Positions 1-8,374 are shown, numbered from the stretch's first letter. The stretch: 64,000 nt of DNA from Burkholderiaceae bacterium (GCA_023653055.1 JAMNXR010000004.1:1-64000); one strand, 5' to 3'. Numbers and translations: made by a program. Notes: generated by a model from the sequence alone, not told the origin.

Positions 1-2
1 GT

Positions 3-3000
3 ATTGCGACCACCGTCAATCTACCAGGCGCTGGGAATGTCTCGTTTAACGGTAACTCCGCGAACGGCTCAGGCGTATATATTGCTGGCGGCGATGTCAC
101 TTTAAATAATAGTGGCACAGGCTCAGTGCGCTTTAATGGCACCAGCACGGCAGGCCAAGGCGTGCAGCTTGGTGGAGCGCAGCAAAGCACTACCACCGCC
201 ACGACCTATAGTTATATTCAAAATACTAATACGACCAACACTACAATCACGAGCACCACCACAGAGGGCTCTTATCTGAACCTCGCCGTGGCTGGCGATG
301 GCACTTCGTTGTCGGGCACAAGCACCTCTGGTATCGGTGCTTATCTGGGCAACGTCACCTTCAGTGGCAGCACACTGAACATCAGCGGCAGCAGCACGAG
401 CGGCCAAGGCACGCAAGTCGGTGGATTGAATTCCACCTTGGCCATGCCCACCGCGCTTAATCTCTCGACGAGTACTGCTACTACTTACCCACAATTTACT
501 GTTATTAACACCACAAGTAACGTCAGCTTGGCTGCCGATACAACCGGGAACCTAACACTAAACAACGGCAGCTTAAGCCTGACGGGGTCAAGCAGTAACA
601 CTGGCAGCGGTGTCGCTCTATCTAGCAACCTGACCCAAAACAATGGCACTCTAAACATCACTGGCACCAATACCAACGGCTCAGGTAGTGGAGTTATTCA
701 AACTAGTGTCAACCTAACCCAAAATAATGGTGTCATCAACATTGTTGGTAACAATATTAATAGTACGGGAAACGGAGTTACTCTCGGTGGCAGTCTGACC
801 CAAAACAACGGCAGTATTAATATTACTGGCAACAGCACTGGCACAACACTTAGTAACGGCGTCGCCATATCTGGAAACATCACTCAAACAGTTAGTAATA
901 GCAATGGCGTTTTAAATATCACAGGATCTAGTGATGCTAGTGCAGCTAATGGTATTTTTTTTGGTGCAACAACCAAAGTTATCCAAAATAATGGCAGTCT
1001 AAATATCAATGGGAGTAGTAGCGGTAACAGGGGTGTTCTTTTGGATGGCACCATTACTCAATCTAATGGCAGCATCAACATTAACGGGACATCTACAGCC
1101 ACAGCTTCACCTGTTGCACAAAACGGAAATGATGGAATTTCGTGGACCGGCTCAGGAGGGATGACCCAAAGCGGCGGACGCACAAACTTAACTGGAGTGT
1201 CGGTTATAGGTACTGGGCTTCAAATGAACACTGGCATTATTGCCCAAGCCGGCGGCACGATGAACCTTACCGGTACATCAGACAGTTATTTTGGTCTCCG
1301 AATGAAAAATATGGTAACTCAAGATGGTGGAAATTTAAATTACCATGGCACATCTAACACTGCGCTAGCTGTATATTTACAAAGCTCTATTACTGGCCCC
1401 ATAACCCAAAATAACGGTACTCTAAATATCACTGGAATAGGTCTTGCAGGGATAGCCATTAATACCAATGGTAATGTCATTCAAACTAATGGTACTTTGA
1501 GAATGACTGGGACTGGCAGTAATGAGTATGGAGTGTTGATATACGGCAATATTAGCCAAACCAACGGTAATCTAAATATTTCTGGCAGCAGTAACTATGG
1601 TAGCGGAGTTATTCTGGGGCCAGAAACTGCGCTGGGCACTAGGAATACCTTTAACACTACCACTGGTTCGTGGACGAATGTGACTACGGCGGTAAACGCA
1701 ACTAATTCAAGCAACTACTCTACATTTACTAATGGTGTTCTTACAAACACAACTGCCTTAAATGCTTTTAATCTCAGTGTGGCTAATGGTGATAATTTAA
1801 CGATCAACGGGAATTCTGTAAACGGAACTGGTATTGCCGTAGTAGGCCTGACCAATCTTAATGTCACTTCTGGCACTTTAGTGCTTAACGGCTCAATTTC
1901 TGGAGCGCAGGGCTCTGGAGTTCGCTTAGCTGGCTCGCAAATTAATACTACAAGTGTTACTACAGGGGCTAACACCACCAACACTACTTCGAATCAAAGT
2001 ATTTCTACCGCACTAAATCTTTTAGGCGCTGGTAATGTCACCTTTGTCGGTAGCTCTGCCAATGGCGCTGGTGTATATCTAGCTGGCGGTAATGTCACGC
2101 TCAATAATAGTGGTAATGGTTCACTCAATTTAAATGGCACAAGTACTTCAGGCCAAGGCGTGCAACTGGGCGGCGTTACTCAAACAACTAACACCAATAC
2201 CTCTGCTGTAAATAGCACTGCTGGTGGTAGCAACACCACAACTAACAGTAGCACTCAGATTGGCCCTTCTCTTAACCTCATCGTTGTGGGTAGCGGAAGT
2301 GACCCCTCTTTAGTAGGCACTAGTAATTCAGGTATTGGCGCTTACTTAGGTAATGTCACTTTTGCTGGCAGCGTGCTTAATATTAGTGGTAGTAGCACTA
2401 CTGGTGCAGGCGTGCAAGAAGGGGGATTGAACTCTGTCTTAGCAATGCCAACTACTACTGTATCTAATAGCTCAACCAGCACTGTCTCTGGCACAGTTAC
2501 TACCAACACTACTACCAACGTTAGTTTATTGGCTGATACAACCGGTAACGTAACTATTGCAAGTGGGTCATTAAATCTTGTAAATACCAGTCCTGTGCCC
2601 GAGGCTAGCAATAGATTCGCAGCGGAGATCACCATCGAAACGCCAGTTAGTGCCAGTACTCCTCCGACAATTGAAAGTGCTAGCAGTGCTCCGACGAGTG
2701 AAAGCGTCCAGGTAATCGCTGCAGAGATAATTCCGCAATCAGCTGCTGAAACTATTGCGACTGCTACGGCTTCTTCAGCTTATGCATTGCAAGGCATGAC
2801 AACGATGGGTGCAAGTAGCGCCAGTTCAAGTAGCGCTAGTACGAGTAGTACTAGCAGCACTAGCACTAGCAGTACTACTCAGCAAACGTCGGGCTCTACA
2901 ACTAGCAGCTCTGACTCTACAACTAGCAGTTCTGGCTCGACAACTAGCAGTTCCGAGTCGACAACTAGCGGTTCTGAATCGACAACCACCAGCTCTGAAT

Positions 3001-3149
3001 CATCCTCACAAAGCACTGCAGGCTCAACGACAACCGAGGGTACGCAGAGCACTTCCTCCGGTGGGGAACAGGCGGCCGTTTCTGTCGCGATAGGTCCTGG
3101 TGGAGACGTCGCTATTCCTAACGTACCAATGATCTCTTTGAATAGATAA
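3..3149 (+). CDS. Large repetitive sequon-rich surface adhesin, 3' part (5' end outside window)
   Basis: The frame is open from base 3 to the TAA at 3147-3149, so about 1048 residues are visible and the start lies to the left. The protein is made almost only of N, G, S, T and small hydrophobic residues, and I see no cysteine. It contains about 65 N-X-S/T sequons by hand count, all before nt 2600. Layout: a block with motifs GNVSF, STAGQGVQLGG and GIGAYLGNVTF; about 13 short solenoid repeats; a Thr/Asn-rich linker; a second copy of the first block; then a Ser/Thr stalk and a short C-terminus. This resembles large beta-helical adhesins of the HMW/FHA kind. The next gene is an HMW1C-type N-glycosyltransferase, which makes it the probable substrate. 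No autotransporter barrel, LPXTG or Cys anchor is visible at the C-terminus. The N-terminal secretion domain cannot be judged. Confidence 0.85.
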   Translation: MATTVNLPGAGNVSFNGNSANGSGVYIAGGDVTLNNSGTGSVRFNGTSTAGQGVQLGGAQQSTTTATTYSYIQNTNTTNTTITSTTTEGSYLNLAVAGDGTSLSGTSTSGIGAYLGNVTFSGSTLNISGSSTSGQGTQVGGLNSTLAMPTALNLSTSTATTYPQFTVINTTSNVSLAADTTGNLTLNNGSLSLTGSSSNTGSGVALSSNLTQNNGTLNITGTNTNGSGSGVIQTSVNLTQNNGVINIVGNNINSTGNGVTLGGSLTQNNGSINITGNSTGTTLSNGVAISGNITQTVSNSNGVLNITGSSDASAANGIFFGATTKVIQNNGSLNINGSSSGNRGVLLDGTITQSNGSININGTSTATASPVAQNGNDGISWTGSGGMTQSGGRTNLTGVSVIGTGLQMNTGIIAQAGGTMNLTGTSDSYFGLRMKNMVTQDGGNLNYHGTSNTALAVYLQSSITGPITQNNGTLNITGIGLAGIAINTNGNVIQTNGTLRMTGTGSNEYGVLIYGNISQTNGNLNISGSSNYGSGVILGPETALGTRNTFNTTTGSWTNVTTAVNATNSSNYSTFTNGVLTNTTALNAFNLSVANGDNLTINGNSVNGTGIAVVGLTNLNVTSGTLVLNGSISGAQGSGVRLAGSQINTTSVTTGANTTNTTSNQSISTALNLLGAGNVTFVGSSANGAGVYLAGGNVTLNNSGNGSLNLNGTSTSGQGVQLGGVTQTTNTNTSAVNSTAGGSNTTTNSSTQIGPSLNLIVVGSGSDPSLVGTSNSGIGAYLGNVTFAGSVLNISGSSTTGAGVQEGGLNSVLAMPTTTVSNSSTSTVSGTVTTNTTTNVSLLADTTGNVTIASGSLNLVNTSPVPEASNRFAAEITIETPVSASTPPTIESASSAPTSESVQVIAAEIIPQSAAETIATATASSAYALQGMTTMGASSASSSSASTSSTSSTSTSSTTQQTSGSTTSSSDSTTSSSGSTTSSSESTTSGSESTTTSSESSSQSTAGSTTTEGTQSTSSGGEQAAVSVAIGPGGDVAIPNVPMISLNR
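27..575 (+). repeat. First copy of duplicated adhesin block
   Basis: This block encodes, in order, GAGNVSF, ANGSGVYIAGGDVTLNNSG, STAGQGVQLGG, GIGAYLGNVTF, LNISGSSTSGQG, GGLNSTLAMPT and ADTTGNLTL. The same order returns at 2025-2588. Codons here end more often in C (GGC AAC GTC ACC). Confidence 0.8.
549..1626 (+). repeat. About 13 tandem solenoid repeats (25-36 residues each) in the adhesin
   Basis: Each unit follows the pattern [LIV]TQ-NNG[ST]-LNI[TNS]G, then a variable Gly/Ser/Asn stretch ending in GV.L.GN. Clear units are LTQNNGTLNITG, LTQNNGSINITG, VIQNNGSLNINGS, ITQNNGTLNITG and ISQTNGNLNISG. The regular spacing fits rungs of a beta-solenoid (inference). Most units carry one or two N-X-S/T sequons at the same positions of the rung. 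Units near 1150-1380 have lost some of them (SGGRTNLTG, GGNLNYHG). Confidence 0.8.
2025..2588 (+). repeat. Second copy of duplicated adhesin block
   Basis: It repeats the protein order of 27-575: GAGNVTF, ANGAGVYLAGGNVTLNNSG, STSGQGVQLGG, GIGAYLGNVTF, LNISGSSTTGAG, GGLNSVLAMPT, ADTTGNVTI. Synonymous positions differ a lot (GGT AAT GTC ACT here), so the duplication is old or kept at protein level only. Confidence 0.8.
2895..2999 (+). repeat. Five 21-bp tandem repeats coding STTSSS[DGE]
   Basis: Codons starting at 2895, 2916, 2937, 2958 and 2979 encode STTSSSD, STTSSSG, STTSSSE, STTSGSE and STTTSSE. They are preceded from about 2810 by an irregular AGT/AGC Ser-Thr run. This is a low-complexity stalk in the adhesin C-terminus, free of N-X-S/T sequons, and a candidate for copy-number variation. 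Confidence 0.9.
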
Positions 3150-3208
3150 TTAACGTCAATTCTAGGCAGATCTTCAACTCACACCGACCAACAAAAGGTA
3201 TTTATAAC

Positions 3209-5077
3209 GTGACTTTTTCATTAGAAAAATTTGAGGCCTATGCCTTTAGTGGTGATCTAGAAATGGGTATGCGTGAGCTCATGGCCCTACTAGAGGAGTT
3301 GGATAAGAATTTTGGTGGCGTAGGAGCCCAATTTGAGGCACAGCCATTGCAAGCCCTATCGCAACAAGAGATTGAGCAACACACCTACACACGAATCGCG
3401 TCTGCCGCCTCCTGTTTACTGGCAAATAAGAAACTTTTTATTACTGAGCAATGGCAAAGAAATGTTTTAAATTTGCATCGTTGGCTATCGGCGTTATTTG
3501 CTGCCACCCCATTCCATACCGCAGATCATGTCATTAGAACGCTCAACATCAAGAAAGACAGCTCAGACCTAAAGAACCTAGAGATTGCAAGAGAAGATCT
3601 ACTGAAATTCTGTTTGTTGTTTACTCCTGATTCCGAGGTACATCTGGAATTAAATGCGCTCTGGGAAGCTGATAAAGTGTTGGCGGCGAGCTTGAGTTTG
3701 GTACTGATTTCGCCACGTTTCTTAGGGTCGCCGATTGCGCACAGCAAACGGGAAGAAATTTTGCCGTGGCTCGCTGCCAGACTAGATCAATTAGATGACA
3801 TCGAGCAACTACCTTTGGGCGTACTACATGATCTCTATATGCATTGTAGTTATGCCGATCGGACAGATAAGCATGATATTAAAAAGCCAATTAATGCATT
3901 AATTCGACGAAAGTTAGCGCAGAACTCAGTATTTGACACAGACTTTTCAAAATCTGTAGCGCTAGATATCGTCAATACTAAAAAACCTGTGATGCTGGTA
4001 GTGTTAGAGTGGTTTGGCAGCTCGCATTCCATTTATCGAACTCATTCACGGACGATGGAAGCCGCGCGCCGTCACTTTCATGTGATCGCAATGGGCTATG
4101 AAAACTGCGTTGATGAAACGACCAAACAAGTCTTTGATGCGTTTATTCCGATTCAAAACGCCAGCATAATAGATCAGCTGCTGCAAATTCAAGACCAGGC
4201 AACAAAGAGCAGTGCCGCTGTTTGCTATATGCCAAGTGTGGGCATGTTCCCTTTGACCATGTGGTTAGCTAATTTACGGGTGGCTCCTTTGCAGTTGATG
4301 GCACTAGGGCACCCCGCCACTACACATGCCCATGCCATCGATTATGTTGTGGTGGAGGAAGACTATGTTGGCGATGCGGCCTGTTTTAGTGAACAGCTAT
4401 TGAAGCTACCTAAAGATGGGATGCCCTACCGACCTTCAGCCTCCGCTAAGGATCTGCCAGCACCTAGAGAATTGCGCTCATGTCCCGAGGTAGTTCAAAT
4501 TGTAGTGTGCTCAACCACCATGAAACTCAATCCAACATTTTTACAAGCTTGTAAACAAATTGTAGAAAAATCACGAGTCCCCATTCGTTTTCATTTTTTG
4601 GTAGGACAGGCTCAGGGCTTGGTGTTTCCGAATGTGCGTCGTGTCATTCAAATGTTCCTTGGTGATAACGCAACGGTCTACCCACACCAATCCTATGCGG
4701 ATTACATGGCGGTCATTAACCAGTGCGATCTTTTTATTAATCCGTTTCCGTTTGGAAATACCAACGGCATTATTGATACGGTGAGTGCTGGCTTAGTTGG
4801 GGTATGCAAAACAGGGCCAGAGGTACATGAACACATCGACCAAGGTTTATTTGAAAGATTAGGTCTACCAGACTGGTTAATCACTGAAACTGTAGATCAA
4901 TACATTCAGGCAGTCGTTCGTTTAGTAGAAAATCATGAAGAGCGTGTCAAGCTCAGTCAAACGCTATCTGGACCAAGCAAGGTAGATATTTTCTTTAAAG
5001 GCAGACCCGAAATTTTTGGTGATTTATTACTCGAGCGCATCAAAGAAATTCAACAAGGTTTTGCAAAAATCGCCTGA
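3209..5077 (+). CDS. HMW1C/ApNGT-type cytoplasmic N-glycosyltransferase (GT41-like)
   Basis: This 622-residue protein matches the length of Actinobacillus pleuropneumoniae NGT (about 620 aa) and shares its hallmark segments from memory: LDKNFGG near the N-terminus, YMHCSY, HSIYRTHS, ALGHPATTH, EEDYVG, STTMKLNP, NPFPFGNTNGIID and CKTGPEVHEHIDQGLFERLG. Known members transfer a hexose, usually glucose from UDP-Glc, to Asn in N-X-S/T sequons of proteins in the cytoplasm before export. The Lys of STTMKLNP and the Asn of FGNTNG, reported as important for donor binding, are present. The start is GTG with AAAGGT about 9 nt upstream. It lies 59 bp after the sequon-rich adhesin on the same strand, so co-transcription and substrate pairing are likely. 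No secretion gene follows; the next genes are convergent. Confidence 0.93.
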   Translation: MTFSLEKFEAYAFSGDLEMGMRELMALLEELDKNFGGVGAQFEAQPLQALSQQEIEQHTYTRIASAASCLLANKKLFITEQWQRNVLNLHRWLSALFAATPFHTADHVIRTLNIKKDSSDLKNLEIAREDLLKFCLLFTPDSEVHLELNALWEADKVLAASLSLVLISPRFLGSPIAHSKREEILPWLAARLDQLDDIEQLPLGVLHDLYMHCSYADRTDKHDIKKPINALIRRKLAQNSVFDTDFSKSVALDIVNTKKPVMLVVLEWFGSSHSIYRTHSRTMEAARRHFHVIAMGYENCVDETTKQVFDAFIPIQNASIIDQLLQIQDQATKSSAAVCYMPSVGMFPLTMWLANLRVAPLQLMALGHPATTHAHAIDYVVVEEDYVGDAACFSEQLLKLPKDGMPYRPSASAKDLPAPRELRSCPEVVQIVVCSTTMKLNPTFLQACKQIVEKSRVPIRFHFLVGQAQGLVFPNVRRVIQMFLGDNATVYPHQSYADYMAVINQCDLFINPFPFGNTNGIIDTVSAGLVGVCKTGPEVHEHIDQGLFERLGLPDWLITETVDQYIQAVVRLVENHEERVKLSQTLSGPSKVDIFFKGRPEIFGDLLLERIKEIQQGFAKIA

Positions 5078-5085
5078 GAGGGAAA

Positions 5086-5442
5086 TTATGGCTGATGCGT
5101 ATTGGATCCTACATATGCGCGCCATAATCCAATGCCGATGCCTGCTAGTTTGACCCAGCGCCAGCGCTTTCCCACCAGCATAGAAGATAGGGCTGCAGTC
5201 AGATAGGGGTACTGCGCCGCTAGGGTAAATCCCTTGCCGAGAAAATGACCCACACCATTGCCCTCTACGGTGCCCGCAGAGGTATTAGGATGCAGCCAAC
5301 CCGCCAACCATCTTTTTGGACTAAGCTCGCGCCCAAGCTGCTCAGTATGAAAGGAAAGGGCTTGCCTTTCGTACGCTGCGCGCGTGCGCAGATACTCAAT
5401 GCGCGCCTGTCTTGCAGGCAACACTCTGCGACGCTCACTCAT
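5086..5442 (-). CDS. Small basic YqjK-like protein
   Basis: A 118-residue protein beginning MSERRRVLPARQ, very rich in Arg. It has a moderately hydrophobic segment near residues 75-90 and a tryptophan-containing stretch RWRWVKLAGIGIGLWRAY near the C-terminus. It is the third gene of a minus-strand group and overlaps the upstream yqjE-like gene by 8 nt, implying translational coupling. The identification rests on position after the yqjD- and yqjE-like genes plus the Arg-rich N-terminus; the function is unknown. It is convergent with the glycosyltransferase gene, with only 8 bp between the stops. Confidence 0.7.
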   Translation of the reverse strand: MSERRRVLPARQARIEYLRTRAAYERQALSFHTEQLGRELSPKRWLAGWLHPNTSAGTVEGNGVGHFLGKGFTLAAQYPYLTAALSSMLVGKRWRWVKLAGIGIGLWRAYVGSNTHQP

Positions 5443-5908
5443 GGTGCCCCCGTTTTTGTTGATCTATATGCGCGCTCGCAGCAGTCTCTGTAGAGGTCTC
5501 CACGGTCGTCCCTTGATCACGCACGCCCTCAACAAAGGATTCGCGCAATTGACCCAGCACCACCAAGTCTCGGTGGAGTTCTTCAAGCGTCGCTGCAAAA
5601 GGGGCAGGTTCGGTTTTAGCCCGTCGACATACGGTCCAGATCAACATCAATCCAGTCCCAGCATATGCAAGCGACAGCAGGCCAATGGCCCAGTAACGGT
5701 ATTCCGTCGCCCAAAAAAACGCAATGACCAAGAACGATGCCACCACGATCGCAAGCAGCAGAAATAATCCCGCCGCAAACAACATGGCAGCCATTGTAAA
5801 AAGGCGATGTTTTTGCTCGTCGACTTCTGCGCTAAAGAGTTCGACGCGAGTGCGCAGCATCGCAACGATGTCACTCGCCACTACACTCAGGTTTTCTCGG
5901 ACGCTCAT
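5435..5908 (-). CDS. YqjE-type membrane protein (holin superfamily III / DUF1469)
   Basis: A 157-residue protein: a soluble N-terminal helix (about residues 1-38, Glu/Arg-rich), two adjacent transmembrane helices around residues 39-66 and 72-95, and a hydrophilic C-terminal tail. This is the usual YqjE layout. Despite the holin name, the family is chromosomal and no phage genes are near. It sits 6 bp after the DUF883 gene and overlaps the YqjK-like gene, forming a three-gene operon tied in enterobacteria to stationary-phase inner-membrane proteins. The exact role is unknown. Confidence 0.85.
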   Translation of the reverse strand: MSVRENLSVVASDIVAMLRTRVELFSAEVDEQKHRLFTMAAMLFAAGLFLLLAIVVASFLVIAFFWATEYRYWAIGLLSLAYAGTGLMLIWTVCRRAKTEPAPFAATLEELHRDLVVLGQLRESFVEGVRDQGTTVETSTETAASAHIDQQKRGHHE

Positions 5909-5914
5909 GTCAGC

Positions 5915-6241
5915 TTAACGTCGGCTAATTAATAAACCAACCACCAAACCAATCACACCGGCCGCTGCGATTGCTTGCCATGGATTGTCATGCACGTACT
6001 CGTCGGCCTCGCGTGCAACGCGCTTGCCTTCTTTGACGACCGACAACTTGGTGTCGTGAAGGGCTTCGCGTGTTGCGCGCAAAGACTCGACTGCTTTGGC
6101 TCTCAGTTCGGTTGCTTGGTCCCCACTCGCGGCAGCGGCTTCTTTAAGAAAGTTCTCTGCTTCATCTAACGCAGATTTCATCCCTTCAAGTAACTTTTCC
6201 TGTGCGGAGGGTTCTGGCACAACGGTTTTAGTCTGTCTCAT
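5915..6241 (-). CDS. ElaB/YqjD/DUF883 family membrane-anchored protein
   Basis: A 108-residue protein with a long amphipathic Ala/Glu/Lys helix (about residues 15-80), then DNPWQAIAAAGVIGLVVGLL and a short basic SRR tail. This is the classic DUF883 architecture with a C-terminal membrane anchor. E. coli YqjD and ElaB bind ribosomes through the soluble part and sit in the inner membrane in stationary phase; that role is family knowledge only. The start at MRQTKTV is chosen because GGAGAG lies 6 nt upstream; an in-frame extension to 6283 is possible but has no ribosome site. First gene of the yqjDEK-like operon. Confidence 0.88.
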   Translation of the reverse strand: MRQTKTVVPEPSAQEKLLEGMKSALDEAENFLKEAAAASGDQATELRAKAVESLRATREALHDTKLSVVKEGKRVAREADEYVHDNPWQAIAAAGVIGLVVGLLISRR

Positions 6242-6328
6242 AGTGCTCTCCATTCGTGAACGACACGCTTTCATTAAATACAAGTTCAGTACTTATGTCT
6301 CTAAGCAATTAGTTATAGTGTTCTATAA

Positions 6329-7048
6329 CTAAGGTGCAACAGATAGCCCCCTGACCCGATGTTTGGCAATTAACTCCGCCACGAAACCGGACGCCTTTGC
6401 CTCTTGGACAAAATCCTGCAGCCAACGTGCTGCTTCTGTGCGGCCCTTAGGCACTCCAACCGATTGCTGCACCGCAGTAAACTGCCCCTCAAGGATTCTT
6501 GAGCCGGGCAATTTTTCTACATCATTGAGCAAACCTGGCTTGAGGCTCGCCATGGCTTCGAGCTTTTGGTCCATAAACAACTTTAGGGTGGCATCAAAAC
6601 CCTCTGCATGCATCAACGTCGCATGTTTAATATTCCTAACCAGCCACAAATCGTAAGCACTGCGGGAGGCCACCGCGATCCGATTGCCAGGCTGATCGAC
6701 CTCGGAGGCGTGCCGCAGCGCCGATCCGGCTGGTACTAAATAGGTTGCCTCAATCTCTACATAGGCTGTCGAAAAATCAATTTTCTCAGCTCGGGCGGGT
6801 TCAGAACCAATCAAGCCAATATCCCACACATTATTTAACGCTGCATCTGCCAACTCTCCAGGGGTCGCATACGGCACAAGCTCCAACGGCACACCGAGTT
6901 TATTGGCAATCGCGCGAGCCATATCCGGGGCCACCCCTTCGGGCAGACCCTCTGCACTCTTACCCGTCACCAGCAAGAAATTGAGTAAATTGATACCTGC
7001 CCGAAGCGTTCCGGTCGGCGCGATCTGTGAAAGTAATACTTTACTCAT
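6329..7048 (-). CDS. Signal-less family 3 solute-binding-fold protein
   Basis: About 239 residues with the type II periplasmic binding fold of amino-acid ABC receptors (SBP family 3): APTGTLRAGINLLN at the start, EGVAPDMARAIANKLGV, WDIGLIGSEPARAEKIDFS and a late ARWLQDFVQEAKASGF. The start MSKVLLSQIAPTG is chosen by comparison with the paralogue at 16083-16796, which begins MTERLTHLLAPTG. Upstream in-frame starts add no hydrophobic signal. There is no signal peptide and no ABC permease or ATPase beside it, so it may act in the cytoplasm or be exported by an unknown route. It diverges from the 2-hydroxyacid oxidase gene. Confidence 0.8.
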   Translation of the reverse strand: MSKVLLSQIAPTGTLRAGINLLNFLLVTGKSAEGLPEGVAPDMARAIANKLGVPLELVPYATPGELADAALNNVWDIGLIGSEPARAEKIDFSTAYVEIEATYLVPAGSALRHASEVDQPGNRIAVASRSAYDLWLVRNIKHATLMHAEGFDATLKLFMDQKLEAMASLKPGLLNDVEKLPGSRILEGQFTAVQQSVGVPKGRTEAARWLQDFVQEAKASGFVAELIAKHRVRGLSVAP

Positions 7049-7172
7049 CTTATTCATCCAAAAAATTGCAATCACTTACGTTTAGCTGATTTTATGGCGA
7101 GGTTGACAAATGAGATTGCCCCGCCTAACTTGATGGTAAACCATCCACAAAAGAAAGTTAGCCTCTTCGAAA

Positions 7173-8285
7173 ATGACCTCCCAAACAAACGCCCCCACAC
7201 CTGCAGCGCAACAGACTTTTCTCACCCTTCACGAAATCATCCAAAAGGCCCGACAAAAGCTCAATCACGACCACTGGGACTACATTGTCGGCGGAACCGA
7301 AACAGAAACAACCTTACGCCGCAACAGAGCCGCACTCGACGCCCTTGCGTTTCGCCCAAGGGTACTCCGAGACGTCAGCCACGTCACCGGCGGCACCACC
7401 TTTTTAGGGCGGGCCTTGCGGCTGCCAGTCATTCTCGCGCCTGTTGGCAGTTTAGAGCTCTTTGCCCCTGAGGCGGGTGCGGCGGCTGCGCGTGCTGCAG
7501 GAGCGTTTGGTGTGGCGCATATGCTCAGCTCGGTTTGTGAGCCTGGCATCGAAGCCGTGCAGCAAGCGGCTCCCGATGCCATGCGCTTATTTCAACTCTA
7601 TGTGCATGGTGATGCCGCCTGGGTCGATGAAATCGCTGCCCGTGCGCAAGCTGCTGGTAATGCTGCGTTTTGCCTGACCGTTGATACGGCGATCTATAGC
7701 CGACGCGAACGAGATCTTGCCAAGCGAAATATTCGACGTAGCGCCGTACCAGGGCGCGAACACCAACCCAAACTGACGTGGAAAGATGTCGACCGCCTCA
7801 AATCAAAGTTGAATATTCCGCTGATCTTGAAAGGGATCGCGACCGCTGAAGATGCTGCGATGGCCGTTGATCACGGCGTAGACATGATCTATGTCTCAAA
7901 CCATGGTGGACGACAACTTGATCACGGCCTTGGCTCGATGGCCGTCCTTCCGGAAGTCGTTCAAGCCGTTAACAAACGTGCCACCGTCATCGTAGACGGC
8001 GGCATCAATCGCGGCAGCGATATCGTCAAAGCCATTGCTGCCGGTGCTGATATGGTGGGGATCGGTCGCATGCAATGCTTTGGACTGGCAGCCGATGGCA
8101 CCGCTGGCTTAGTGCGTACACTTGAGCTGCTTGAAGCTGAGGTCAATATTTGCCTTGGCTTGCTTGGCGTCAACACAATGCAAGAGCTGGACCAGAGTTA
8201 CCTGAGCGCCGCTACTGCGCTTGAGCCTTCGGGTGCACTGAGTGCCTTTCCACTTTTATCTATTGATGAAAAATCGTTTTACTGA
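7173..8285 (+). CDS. FMN-dependent alpha-hydroxy-acid oxidase/dehydrogenase
   Basis: A 370-residue TIM-barrel flavoenzyme of the lactate/glycolate/mandelate group. Visible signatures are DYIVGGTETE near the N-terminus, LAPVGSLELF, LTVDTAIYSRRERD, the FMN-contacting lysine in LILKGIATAEDA, the catalytic His-Arg segment SNHGGRQLDH and VDGGINRGSDIVKA. The loop between ERDLAKRN and KLTWKD is short, so a membrane-binding loop like that of LldD is not expected. The reaction would be oxidation of a 2-hydroxy acid to a 2-oxo acid; the substrate cannot be read. No strong ribosome site is seen before ATG 7173. A second, interrupted paralogue lies at 43752-44900. Confidence 0.9.
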   Translation: MTSQTNAPTPAAQQTFLTLHEIIQKARQKLNHDHWDYIVGGTETETTLRRNRAALDALAFRPRVLRDVSHVTGGTTFLGRALRLPVILAPVGSLELFAPEAGAAAARAAGAFGVAHMLSSVCEPGIEAVQQAAPDAMRLFQLYVHGDAAWVDEIAARAQAAGNAAFCLTVDTAIYSRRERDLAKRNIRRSAVPGREHQPKLTWKDVDRLKSKLNIPLILKGIATAEDAAMAVDHGVDMIYVSNHGGRQLDHGLGSMAVLPEVVQAVNKRATVIVDGGINRGSDIVKAIAAGADMVGIGRMQCFGLAADGTAGLVRTLELLEAEVNICLGLLGVNTMQELDQSYLSAATALEPSGALSAFPLLSIDEKSFY

Positions 8286-8374
8286 AGCGACGAAAGACTT
8301 GAAAGTATCGCTACAATCGGCCGCAGGCTTTTATGCCTGAGCGACCCTTTTTCAACTAATCGACCATATATATC

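Noticed and set aside
2810-2999. Tandem repeats as a possible CRISPR array
   Set aside because: The 21-bp units are contiguous with no spacers and code a Ser/Thr stalk in frame.
123-3093. Several open frames opposite or out of frame to the adhesin gene
   Set aside because: They mirror the low-complexity Asn/Ser/Thr codons, have no ribosome site, and lie fully inside one clear coding frame.
5435-5908. Holin-like protein as a sign of a prophage
   Set aside because: It is the YqjE part of a yqjD-yqjE-yqjK operon; no phage genes are near.
7094-7471. Open frame overlapping the 2-hydroxyacid oxidase start
   Set aside because: It is the other frame of the same bases, with Arg/Pro-biased nonsense and no homology I recognise.
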